Below, in pieces: positions 36,591-45,392 of a stretch of DNA of 64,000 nucleotides. Source of the stretch: DASPRG01 sp963796125 (GTDB lineage Bacteria > Nitrospirota > Thermodesulfovibrionia > Thermodesulfovibrionales > SM23-35); NCBI GenBank assembly GCA_963796125.1, contig CAWCKM010000042.1, positions 19,869 through 83,868 on the forward strand, read 5' to 3'. Every line of letters starts with the position of its first letter. Position 1 is the stretch's first letter. Both the position numbers and the translations under genes were made by a program. Under the pieces are notes generated by a model that saw only the letters and a list, made by a program, of their open reading frames with translations, had not been told where the DNA came from and searched no databases.

Positions 36591-37390
36591 ATGAGGGTTA
36601 GACAATACATAATAACTTCTTTTATTCTTCATGCAGCATTGATTACCGCATGCATTTTCTGTTTTCTATCGGGAGAGGGCATGTCCTCTCCCGATAGACT
36701 TTATGGAAGTCTCTATTGTTGAAGAATTTGGTTTGGCTCGATTCTTCCCTGATGCTCTCCATTACAATGGTAAGAATAATCCCGAGGTTAAAAAAGAATC
36801 TCGGAAACAAATTCGCTCCGAAGAGTCTTTTCTCGTCTCAAAGCTCGACCGAACACATGGTATTGAATTCTCAAGAAGACAATGGCGATAAGAGAGAAAG
36901 CCAGGATTTCGATGTCGCTGTAAACCTCAGGAAATCTCATCAGCAGATGAGGAGGGGCATTAGTGTTGTTTCAAATGAGGATCATGAATCATCTCCGGTC
37001 TCAGGATATTCAGCACAGGAAGATATCATTCAGGCAAGTTTGAGGAAATGCCCGCTTCTCAAGGAACGACGCTTTCTTCTCTCAATACCTCATCAGCAAG
37101 ATTTCAGAGGGAACGATTTTTATAGAGCTATCAGAACCTTGTTAGAAAGGGCAAAGAGCTATCCTCTCCTTGCGAGGGAAAGGGGGATGGAAGGGACTGT
37201 GTTTGTCAGTTTTGTGATAGGGAGTAGGGGCTTGCCGCAAGATGTGAAGATCATGAAGAGCTCTGGCTATCAGATACTCGATGAAGAAGTAAAAAAGATG
37301 CTCAAGAAAGCTTCTCCCTTCCCGGGCATCAAGGGAGAGATTGTAATCCCGATAACCTTCAAACTTACGGATTCTATTTCAAATCGCTAA
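36591..37390 (+). CDS. tonB: TonB-like energy transducer (frame-broken)
   Basis: The ATG at 36591 begins a membrane anchor (QYIITSFILHAALITACIFC). One extra base near 36708 leads to VSIVEEFGLARFFPD, and a second around 36850 returns to the frame that ends at 37390. The C-terminal TonB domain is clear: YPLLARERGMEGTVFVSFVI ... GYQILDEEVKKMLKKASPFP. The middle part is low in conservation, as usual for the periplasmic spanner. It is placed directly after btuB, which it should energise. Confidence 0.82.
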
Positions 37391-37395
37391 TGAAT

Positions 37396-37502
37396 GTCAT
37401 TCCGACTTGTTCGGTCAATGACTCATAGAGAATCTTTCTCCCAGTTGTTTTGATCCTTTCACGTGTTTTTCAGAAGGATTCTCGACAAGCGAAGAATGAC
37501 AG
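37396..37502. repeat. GTCATTCCGAC...GAATGACA inverted repeat
   Basis: TGTCATTCCGACTTGTTCGG on the left and ATTCTCGACAAGCGAAGAAT followed by GACA on the right. It is related to the element at 25456 and fills the gap between tonB and the convergent hydrolase gene. Confidence 0.65.
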
Positions 37503-37522
37503 AATAAAAGCCAAAAAGATAT

Positions 37523-38551
37523 TCATCGCTTAACGATGATTTTTTCGATCGATGTGACGAGCAAATCTCTCACATTCTTATCAAAGAGCATTTGTGCATG
37601 GTTAAGACTGAAATTATAATGTTCATTACTCCACGGAATTTTTGCGCTCTCTGCTGAAACCAATCCGTCACCCTTACCATCAGTAATCTCGGCAGGATAA
37701 AATTTATCAGGGATTACCTTCTCGAAAATTTCAGGTATAGAGAAAATTTCTTCGGGTCTTAGAGACCATCTGTAAGATTTCTCTTTGCATACAGAATTCC
37801 AGCGCCACCTGTATAAACTGAAAAGAGTAGGTTTCGTCCCACTTAACGAGACATAATGTATCCCGTCGAGAGGACCGTCCTTCAAAGATTTCAAGAAAGA
37901 CGATTGAGGAAGGAGTTCTTTCAATGCCTTGCTTTTCAGGAAATCAAGTACGTGTTTTACGGAAGAAGAAAGTGTCCCTTTGTCTGCACCACTGAAAAAG
38001 GGGCTTACGAAAGAAACAAGAGGTTTCAAGTAACAAGCCAGTTTGGCAATGGAGCTTCCCTGATGGGGAGACGAGATTGTTATAAGACCTCTTATGAAGG
38101 GCTCCTTCTTTTGAAAAAGGTATTTCCTTCCGATGAGTCCTCCTCTGCTATGGCCAACGAGGATAATCCCGGCCTTTGACAAGTCCTTTGCAAGCTTCAT
38201 AATTTCTTCTAATTCCGAAACAACCGAATCAATAGGGCCGGAGGGTCTTCTCTGGCTCCATGTAATTACAGGGTACTTTCTGAGCTTAAGGTCGTTGAAC
38301 AGTGTTTCTAAACATTTAGGCTGTACTCCCGGTGAAAGTTCCGGGATTTCCTCTTTTGGTTTATCCCTGCTGACTCCGAAATCCCTTACGGAAGGCCTTT
38401 CACGGAGAAAAATGTTTAAGGGGAGTTTTCCGCCGAGGATTCTGGATTTTAAAGGGTTCACCCATATGTCCTTATCCATCCCGAGACCATGGATGAAAAT
38501 GATGGCAGGTTTATCTATACTGCCTTTGGTGAAAGCGATGTCTAATTTCAT
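37523..38551 (-). CDS. Alpha/beta hydrolase, lipase-like
   Basis: 342 residues from the ATG at 38551 (MKLDIAFTKGSIDKPAIIFI). The frame stays open further upstream, but that part crosses the tRNA-Glu gene and is not protein. Oxyanion-loop motif FIHGLGMDKDIW, nucleophile elbow GHSRGGLIG, an acidic candidate in GKGDGLVSAESA and a His in LNHAQMLF make a plausible catalytic triad. No signal peptide is visible, so it may act on cytoplasmic esters. Substrate unknown. Confidence 0.8.
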   Translation of the reverse strand: MKLDIAFTKGSIDKPAIIFIHGLGMDKDIWVNPLKSRILGGKLPLNIFLRERPSVRDFGVSRDKPKEEIPELSPGVQPKCLETLFNDLKLRKYPVITWSQRRPSGPIDSVVSELEEIMKLAKDLSKAGIILVGHSRGGLIGRKYLFQKKEPFIRGLITISSPHQGSSIAKLACYLKPLVSFVSPFFSGADKGTLSSSVKHVLDFLKSKALKELLPQSSFLKSLKDGPLDGIHYVSLSGTKPTLFSLYRWRWNSVCKEKSYRWSLRPEEIFSIPEIFEKVIPDKFYPAEITDGKGDGLVSAESAKIPWSNEHYNFSLNHAQMLFDKNVRDLLVTSIEKIIVKR

Positions 38552-38591
38552 TTTTTTAGGATGGTAACAATCTGCTTGATAAATGTAATAA

Positions 38592-38617
38592 AAAAGGGGT
38601 TGTGTCTGCAACCCCTT
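38592..38617 (-). terminator. Terminator after tRNA-Glu
   Basis: On the minus strand AAGGGGTTG-CAGACA-CAACCCCTT is followed by a T-run, directly downstream of the tRNA pair. Confidence 0.8.
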
Positions 38618-38625
38618 GATTTTGC

Positions 38626-38703
38626 TGGCGTCCCCAACGGGATTCGAACCCGTGTTACCGCCTTGAAAGGGCGATGTCCTAGGCCGAGCTAGACGATGGG
38701 GAC
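38626..38703 (-). tRNA. tRNA-Glu (anticodon TTC)
   Basis: The acceptor stem starts GTCCCC and ends GGGGAC-G-CCA, with the CCA encoded. The anticodon loop CTTTCAA gives TTC and the T-arm is GGGTTCGAATCCC. It lies 4 bases from tRNA-Lys and is followed by a terminator. Confidence 0.93.
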
Positions 38704-38707
38704 GTTC

Positions 38708-38783
38708 TGGTGAGCCGCGTTGGATTCGAACCAACGACACCCGCCTTAAAAGGGCGATGCTCTACCAACTGAGCTAGCGGCCC
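38708..38783 (-). tRNA. tRNA-Lys (anticodon TTT)
   Basis: Acceptor GGGCCGC pairs with GCGGCTC, with discriminator A and encoded CCA. The D-arm is GCTCAGTTGGTAGAGC, the anticodon loop CTTTTAA and the T-arm GTTGGTTCGAATCCAAC. Co-transcribed with tRNA-Glu. Confidence 0.93.
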
Positions 38784-38819
38784 GGATTTTTTTACTTTAC
38801 CTGTTCGATAATTTTCTTG

Positions 38820-40769
38820 TCAAATACTCAGAGGGCTTTTCTTTGCATATGGCAGGAGGCCGCCAGTCAGAAGAATTTCTTTTTCCCGTTCATTGAAATC
38901 TGAAATTACCCCGAAAGTATAATTTTTTGTCTGATTCAATATCCTAAAAGACTGAAGTCCTTCTAAAGATTTTCTTACGTTCTCCAGTAATAACCTGTCA
39001 CCTCTGTCAATCCTTTCATAGTCCTCAGGATTTGAGAATTTCAAAGGAAGAATACCAAAATTTATCAGATTAGACCTGTGGATACGCGCATAGGACTTTG
39101 CAATAACTAGTTGAATGCCAAGGTACATGGGTGCGATTGCTGCATGTTCCCTCGATGAACCCTGACCATAATTTTCGCCACCAATAATAGCGCCTCCTCC
39201 CTTTGACCGTGCCTCCCTTGCCCTTTTGCTGAAAGTATCGTCAAGGTTTGAAAAGACAAATTCAGACATAGCCGGTATGTTTGACCGTAGAGGGAGGATA
39301 GAGGCTCCTGCCGGCATGATGTCATCTGTAGTAATGTTGTCCTGAAGTTTAATCAATACTTCTGCCTCGATTTTTTCCGGGAGAGGCTCTTTAACAGGCA
39401 CATCTTTTATATTTGGTCCCTTAACAATCTTTGATCCCTTCGCATCTTTTTTAGGAGAAATGAGCATATTATCATGTATGAGATACTGTGAGGGCTCTTC
39501 AAATTCTTCTATATGAAGACCGGAATTACGTGGGTCTGTAATTGTACCCTTTAAGGCGGCAACAGCACAGGAAACAGGACTGGCCAGATAGACAAAGGCG
39601 TCTTTGTTGCCACTCCTTCCTTTGAAATTTCTGTTATATGATCTTACCGATATCTGTCCTGTACCTGGTGACCCACCCATGCCAATACAGGGACCGCAGG
39701 AAGATTCAAGTATCCTTGCTCCTGCTGCAACCATCTCAGCTAAATGCCCTTCCCGTGAAAGCATCTCATAAACCTGCTTTGACCCCGGGTTGATAAGGAG
39801 ACTTACGTTTTCTGCAACTGAGTTACCTTTCAGGATAGAAGCGACTGTCCTCATGAGCTGGTACGATGAGTTTGTGCAACTCCCTATGCAAACCTGATCC
39901 ACTTTTGTGCCGGACAGGTCCTTGACGGGAACGACGTTGTCAGGACTATGGGGCTGTGCGATGAGGGGTTCAACGGAATGCAAGTCTATCTCAAGGACGT
40001 CAGCATATTCTGCATTGTCATCAGCAGAGAGCGCAATCCAAGTGTCTCCTCTGTTCTGAGCCTGGAGATACTTTTTTGTTCTTTCGTCACTCGGGAAGAT
40101 AGAAGTCGTTGCACCGAGCTCTGCACCCATGTTCGTGATCGTAGCTCTCTCGGTGACACTTAAATCCTTAATACCAGGTCCACCATATTCAAGAATTTTT
40201 CCTACGCCGCCTTTGACGGTAAGTCTTCTCAGAATCTCAAGTATTATATCCATTGCCGTAACCCAGGGCCTGGTCAGTTTGCCCACGAGCTTTATGAGCA
40301 CCACCTGTGGCATGATGAGTTCAAAGGGAGATCCTGCCATGACAGTAGCGGCATCAAGTCCTCCGACACCTATAGCAATCATGCCCATTCCTCCACCCGT
40401 CGGGGTGTGGCTGTCCGTGCCAAGGGCAATGTTGCCGGGAGCAGCAAAACGCTCGAGGTGAACCTGATGACTTATACCGTTTCCAGGTCTTGAAAAATAT
40501 GCCCCGTATCGTGCTGCTGCTGTTTGAAGGAAGAGGTGGTCATCAGGGTTCATGTAATTTGATTGAACCATATTATGGTCAACATAGGAGACAGCGAGTG
40601 GTACTCTTACTGATTCAATTCCTATTGCTTCAAACTGTAACCACGCCATAGTACCTGTTGCATCTTGTGTGTATACCTGATCTACCCGCAAACCAACAGG
40701 TTTACCTGCCTTTAACTCACCGTGTACTTTATGTGCTTCAAATATTTTTTCTACAATGTTCTTGCCCAT
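38820..40769 (-). CDS. acnA: Aconitate hydratase
   Basis: About 649 residues from MGKNIVEKIFEAHKVHGELK. An ATG 39 bases further up is less likely. The Fe-S cysteines lie in CIGSCTNSS and SSCGPCIGMGGSP. DQVYTQDATGTMAWLQFEA, GTDSHTPTGGG and the swivel-domain motif TTDDIMPAGA with GENYGQGSSREHAA are conserved. It interconverts citrate and isocitrate. The short form resembles aconitases of anaerobes and archaea rather than the roughly 890-residue AcnA. The symbol is approximate. Confidence 0.9.
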   Translation of the reverse strand: MGKNIVEKIFEAHKVHGELKAGKPVGLRVDQVYTQDATGTMAWLQFEAIGIESVRVPLAVSYVDHNMVQSNYMNPDDHLFLQTAAARYGAYFSRPGNGISHQVHLERFAAPGNIALGTDSHTPTGGGMGMIAIGVGGLDAATVMAGSPFELIMPQVVLIKLVGKLTRPWVTAMDIILEILRRLTVKGGVGKILEYGGPGIKDLSVTERATITNMGAELGATTSIFPSDERTKKYLQAQNRGDTWIALSADDNAEYADVLEIDLHSVEPLIAQPHSPDNVVPVKDLSGTKVDQVCIGSCTNSSYQLMRTVASILKGNSVAENVSLLINPGSKQVYEMLSREGHLAEMVAAGARILESSCGPCIGMGGSPGTGQISVRSYNRNFKGRSGNKDAFVYLASPVSCAVAALKGTITDPRNSGLHIEEFEEPSQYLIHDNMLISPKKDAKGSKIVKGPNIKDVPVKEPLPEKIEAEVLIKLQDNITTDDIMPAGASILPLRSNIPAMSEFVFSNLDDTFSKRAREARSKGGGAIIGGENYGQGSSREHAAIAPMYLGIQLVIAKSYARIHRSNLINFGILPLKFSNPEDYERIDRGDRLLLENVRKSLEGLQSFRILNQTKNYTFGVISDFNEREKEILLTGGLLPYAKKSPLSI

Positions 40770-40883
40770 ACTATAAAAATGTAACATATCTGAAATGAAC
40801 AAATCCAAAGATGGTTCATGGCTTGAGATAAAAGTGCAAATATGTAAAAATAGAGAAAAAATTAATCAAGAGAAGGGCTTCCT

Positions 40884-42140
40884 ATGCATTTCTTTCAATA
40901 TCGCGGACGTGAATTATATGCTGAAGATGTAGCTATTACAGAGCTCGCCGGGAAATATGGAACTCCCCTTTACGTTTATAGTTACAATACCCTTCTCAGA
41001 CACTTCCGTGCCTACACAGATGCATTTAACGACTACCCTCATATCATCTGTTTTGCTCTCAAGTCGAATTCAAATATAGCTATCCTCAGACTTTTTGCAG
41101 AGAACGGAGGGGGTGCCGACATTGTATCGGGAGGAGAGCTTTACAGGGCATTGAAAGCGGGCATATCTCCAAAGAAGATAGTATATGCCGGCGTTGGTAA
41201 GACAGAGGAGGAGATACGGTTTGCCCTGAGGTCAAAGATCCTCATGTTCAATGTTGAATCAGGGGACGAGCTTAGAGAGATCAACAGGATTGCAGGCATC
41301 ATGGGATTGAAGGCACCTATTGCGCTTCGGATCAATCCTGACATTGACCCTGAGACGCATCCCTATATAGCGACAGGACTCAAAAAAAATAAGTTTGGTA
41401 TCCCGATAGAAGATGCTGTAGAGCATTACCGCATTGCATCAAAACTGAAGAACATTAAAATCCTCGGTATCCACAAACATATAGGTTCACAGATAACCAG
41501 GATTGCCCCCTTTGTTGATGCCCTGAAAAATATTCTTCTCCTGGTAGATAAGCTGAGTACCGATGGATTGAACATCCAGTACCTCGATATCGGAGGTGGA
41601 CTGGGTATCTCTTACAAAGATGAAGAACCCCCGGTTCCTGAAGACCTTGCAAAGAATCTCATTCCCCTCCTGAAAGGGAGAAAACTTACCCTGATAACAG
41701 AACCGGGAAGGTCTATTGCAGGCAATGCAGGCATACTTGTAACGCGTGTCCTTTATCAGAAGAAAGGAGAGAAGAAGGAATTTGTCATTGTAGATGCAGG
41801 CATGAATGACCTGATAAGACCATCCCTCTATGATGCTTATCATCATATACTTCCTGTTCTGCAGAGAAAGAGGGAAGTCATACTGTGTGATGTTGTCGGG
41901 CCCATATGCGAATCAGGAGATTTTCTTGCAAAAGAGAGAGAACTCAGGAAGGTAGAAAAAGGTGAATATCTTGCTGTAATGGGTGCCGGCGCATACGGGT
42001 TTACCATGAGTTCAAATTACAACAGCCGTCCGAGGGCGGCAGAAGTATTGGTCAGAGGTAATGAGCATTTTCTGATAAGGTCCCGGGAGACATATAGAGA
42101 TTTGATTAGAAATGAAAAGATCCCCGGGTTTTTGCGATGA
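40884..42140 (+). CDS. lysA: Diaminopimelate decarboxylase LysA
   Basis: 418 residues. The PLP lysine is in CFALKSNSNIAIL. Further motifs are HKHIGSQI, DIGGGLGI, EPGRSIAGNAG and the active-site CESGDFLA with AYGFTMSSNYN. It decarboxylates meso-diaminopimelate to lysine, the last step of the pathway. It overlaps dapF by 4 bp and leads the lysA-dapF-dapA cluster. Confidence 0.95.
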   Translation: MHFFQYRGRELYAEDVAITELAGKYGTPLYVYSYNTLLRHFRAYTDAFNDYPHIICFALKSNSNIAILRLFAENGGGADIVSGGELYRALKAGISPKKIVYAGVGKTEEEIRFALRSKILMFNVESGDELREINRIAGIMGLKAPIALRINPDIDPETHPYIATGLKKNKFGIPIEDAVEHYRIASKLKNIKILGIHKHIGSQITRIAPFVDALKNILLLVDKLSTDGLNIQYLDIGGGLGISYKDEEPPVPEDLAKNLIPLLKGRKLTLITEPGRSIAGNAGILVTRVLYQKKGEKKEFVIVDAGMNDLIRPSLYDAYHHILPVLQRKREVILCDVVGPICESGDFLAKERELRKVEKGEYLAVMGAGAYGFTMSSNYNSRPRAAEVLVRGNEHFLIRSRETYRDLIRNEKIPGFLR

Positions 42141-43020
42141 AGATAACCTTTACAAAGATGCACGGTTTAGGCAATGACTTTATCCTGATCGACTGCAGGC
42201 ACGTAACACTCAATAACCTGCCTGAGCTTTCAAAGACACTCTGCCATAGACGCTTTGGAGTTGGCGCTGACCAGATGCTCCTTCTCCTCGCTTCTCAGGA
42301 GGCAGATTTTATGATGAGGATCTTTAATGCTGACGGCGGTGAAGTTGAGATGTGTGGCAATGGGATACGTTGCCTCGCAAAGTATATATGGGACAGAAAT
42401 CTTTCTGCCAAAAAAATCCTCTCTGTAGAGACGCCTGGCGGAATCATCAGGCCTGAGAAAGCAGGTGATCTGGTGAAAGTTGATATGGGAGAGCCTGTTT
42501 TTGAACCCGAGAAGATACCGGTAAAGATAGTGAAAGTCAAAGTTCAAAGTTCACAGTTCAAATCCCCCCTTAGAGGGGAACTTATTAAAGGGGGGCCGAG
42601 GGGATTATTGATTATCCCCTGCGGATTGAAGATAGGGAATTCAAGATAACATGTGTCTCCATGGGCAATCCTCATGCGGTTATTTTTGTTGAAAATCTAT
42701 CCAAATTCCCTATACCATATTATGGGTCTCTTATAGAGAATCATCCTCTTTTTCCAAAAAAGACAAACGTGGAATTCATAGAAGTGCTTACTCCAAAAGA
42801 GATATCAATGCGGGTATGGGAAAGGGGATCAGGTGAGACCATGGCATGTGGTACCGGTGCGTCTGCCGCTGTTGTGGCTTCAAACATAAAAGGTCTCACC
42901 GAAAAGGAAGTGACTGTTCACCTACTCGGAGGAGACCTCTTTATCGAATGGGCCGGGACCAACCATGTTTATATGACAGGTCCCGCTGCAGAGGTTTTTG
43001 AGGGCATTATCAATATTTAA
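42137..43020 (+). CDS. dapF: Diaminopimelate epimerase DapF (disrupted by a repeat)
   Basis: N-terminus KMHGLGNDFILID and first catalytic Cys in EVEMCGNGIRCLAKYI. After EPEKIPVK a composite repeat (42536-42603) intervenes and the frame changes. The protein resumes as IIDYPLRIEDREFKITCVSM and GNPHAVIFVEN and has the second Cys in MACGTGASAAVVAS. The net shift is +2 or -1. Two extra G residues in the GGGG runs of the repeat would restore it. It interconverts LL- and meso-diaminopimelate, an essential step. Confidence 0.85.
42536..42603. repeat. Composite repeat inside dapF
   Basis: Tandem CAAAGTTCAAAGTTCACAG units run into a CCCCCCTTAG/GGGGGGCCGAGGGG palindrome of the same type as in uvrA and btuF. 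The reading frame differs on its two sides. Confidence 0.75.
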
Positions 43021-43035
43021 AAGTGGGAGGTAAGT

Positions 43036-43910
43036 ATGTTGAAAGGGTCAATAGTCGCAATCGTTACACCTTTTAAAAAAGGAAAGGTCGATGAAAAGGC
43101 ACTCGGCGATCTCATAGAATGGCATATAGCACAGGGAACAAATGGGATAGTACCGTGTGGCACTACAGGTGAATCAGCAACGCTTGATTATAAGGAGCAT
43201 TACAGGGTCATTGACATTACTGTAAAAACAGTAAATAAGAGAGTCCCTGTTATTGCAGGGACGGGCTGCAAATGCAACTGATGAGACCATCATGATAACA
43301 AAACAGGCGAAAAAATCCGGCGCAGATGCAGCTCTTCTGGTTTCACCATACTATAACAAACCTACCCAGGAAGGTCTTTACAGGCATTATAAGGCAGTTG
43401 CTGAGTCTGTAGATATTCCGATTGTTTTATATAATGTGCCTGGCCGTACTGCTGTTAATATCCTCCCCTCAACCGTTGCCCGTCTTGCGGAGATAGAGAA
43501 TATCGTGGCGATTAAAGAGGCAACAGGAGACATGAAACAGGTCAGTGAAGTCATAAGGCTCTGTAGAGACAGGATTACGGTGATCTCAGGAGACGACTTT
43601 ACAACACTTCCACTTCTTGCCCTTGGAGGAAAAGGTGTAATATCCGTGTCGGCAAATGTCGCACCAAAAGACTGTCTCAATGATGTGTTCTTTATGGATG
43701 AAGGGGCAGCACGATAGAGCGAGAGCGATACATTACAAACTTGAGCCATTGAATGCAGCCATGTTTATCGAGACGAATCCCATACCTGTAAAGACAGCTC
43801 TTGCCATGATGGGCAGGATACAGGAAGAGTTCAGGCTTCCGCTCTGCGAAATGTCTTCAGCGAATAAGGACAAACTCAGGAAAGTTCTCGTTGATTTGAA
43901 GCTAGTTTAG
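43036..43910 (+). CDS. dapA: 4-Hydroxy-tetrahydrodipicolinate synthase DapA (frame-broken twice)
   Basis: Three overlapping frames assemble into a normal DapA of about 291 residues. They cover GSIVAIVTPFKKGKVDE and CGTTGESATL, then PYYNKPTQEGLYRHYKAVAE and the Schiff-base lysine in IVAIKEATGDMKQ, then ARAIHYKLEPLNAAMFIETN and PIPVKTALAMMG. The first break (ACGGGCTGCAAATG, about 43265) is repaired to AGTGANATDE by removing one base. The second (GAAGGGGCAGC, about 43705) is repaired to DEGQHDRARA. It condenses aspartate semialdehyde with pyruvate. Confidence 0.9.
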
Positions 43911-44046
43911 AACCTAAAAACTGTTGCGATTTTCTTGTACGACACCTCAGCAGGAAGTTCATGGCGCATTTTGTGCTAAATAAACTGTATTTTGCAGAAG
44001 TATAGAGTTATAATAAACAATATTATAGTGGATGAAGGAGGTCAAA

Positions 44047-44346
44047 ATGAAAAGAGTGGTTGTCGCAATAAGTTTAATGTTTCTCCTGCTGGGGATGACT
44101 GTAATGGATGCTGCTGCCACAGATGTGGTGATCCTGATGTGTCAGGAATCTACCTTGATAGTTCCCGTGACGAAAGTTGGCATTGTAGCCTGCAGCAAGA
44201 GTTCAGGTGTTTCGCGTGCTTGCCCGACTAATCCCGATACATCCTGTGCTCAGGTTTTGGCAAATTATCTTTCAGATGGTTTGGTGATTAAAAATGTTCA
44301 GCTCTGGCACGATGATGGGCTTATTTATACTTTAATAAGAAACTGA
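44047..44346 (+). CDS. Small exported Cys-containing hypothetical protein
   Basis: 100 residues from ATG 44047 with a strong GAAGGAGGT site. A clear signal peptide (MKRVVVAISLMFLLLGMTVM, then DAAA) is followed by a short mature part with four Cys (LMCQES, VACSKS, RACPTN, TSCAQ), which could form two disulfides. No family recognised. It stands alone between dapA and bioD. Confidence 0.55.
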   Translation: MKRVVVAISLMFLLLGMTVMDAAATDVVILMCQESTLIVPVTKVGIVACSKSSGVSRACPTNPDTSCAQVLANYLSDGLVIKNVQLWHDDGLIYTLIRN

Positions 44347-44382
44347 AGCCGTAATTTTTTTATACCATTATCGACATTTATT

Positions 44383-45132
44383 TCAGGCAGGGAGATAATT
44401 TCTGATTATTTCAAGGTTCAGGTTTTTTACTGCAGCTCGTTCTATTGTGCTCTTTTTCCAGGTCTTCAAGATAAGGGAAAATTCCAATGAAGGGGGACAG
44501 GGCTGATCTGTTGTATGACCTTTGGGTTTGTTTCCTCAGCAAGGGTATTTTCCGGAGGCTGACTATAATTCATAATGATTCCTGCGACATTGAGTCCTTC
44601 TTTAATCGCATAATTGACTGTGAGCAAGGTGTGATTAATGGTTCCGAGACCCGGTCTTGATACAATTATTATTGGCAACCCAAAGTGCTTTACAAGGTCA
44701 AGCACAAAATAATTCCGGTTAAGAGGGACGAGAAGTCCCCCGATTCCTTCGACCACAGCCATGTCGTATTTTCTTAAAAGGTCTTCAAATGCCTTTTTAA
44801 TCTTTTCGATATCTACAGGAGATACCTTCAATCTCAGAGGCAGGAAAAGGGGCAAGAGGGTTTTCGAAACGAATTGGAGTAATAATGTCTATTGAATCAT
44901 CCATATCTGCTATTTCCTTCAAAAACATCCCATCAGCCGGTATTAATACTTCTTCTTCAACTTTGATCTTTGAACTTTGAACTTTGAACTTTGATTTCAG
45001 GCATCCTGTCTCTATCGGCTTCATACCGCATACACTGATTCCCAGAGACCTGATAATTAGGAGCAATGCCCCGGCGATAACAGTCTTCCCCACCCCTGTA
45101 TCAGTGCCTGTTATGAAAAAACCTCTCGTCAT
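44383..45132 (-). pseudogene. bioD: Dethiobiotin synthetase BioD (three frame breaks)
   Basis: P-loop ITGTDTGVGKTVIAGALL and GMKPIETGC, then after a break near 44850 VDIEKIKKAFEDLLRKYDMA, VEGIGGLLVPL and SRPGLGTINHTLLT. Two more breaks near the end (about 44480 and 44445) restore FPYLEDLEK and IERAAVKNLNLEII. Each needs one base removed. A tandem repeat (44956-45000) adds KSKFKVQSSKIK in frame. It forms the ureido ring of biotin with CO2 and ATP. It lies on the same strand as bioF, 260 bp downstream of it. Confidence 0.82.
44956..45000. repeat. Tandem CTTTGAA repeat inside bioD
   Basis: Three to four units of CTTTGAACTTTGAA type encode Lys/Ser/Val-rich residues after the P-loop domain motif GMKPIETGC. 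Similar units occur in dapF. Confidence 0.7.
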
Positions 45133-45392
45133 ATGCCTTTAACTCTAAGCTATTGTTGTGTATCCGTAATACGTTTCTTCAGTCTTTCCTGTGGATACCC
45201 TCTATTCCCTGCTCTATTCCGGAACAGCTGAGCGAAAGTGGCAGATTTTAAGAATCACAAATCACTCATCTCAGATGTCTGAAGTTCAGATGACATTTCC
45301 CTGATTTTGCCCATTCTGCTAAGCAGCCTGTTACACGGGAATGACGACAGAAAATAATGTATAGATCCATCAGGTACAACACATCCAGTAAT

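Noticed and set aside
38552..38740. N-terminal extension of the hydrolase ORF
   Set aside because: It crosses the tRNA-Glu gene and its terminator. The residues are the translation of tRNA-region DNA, so the ATG at 38551 was used.
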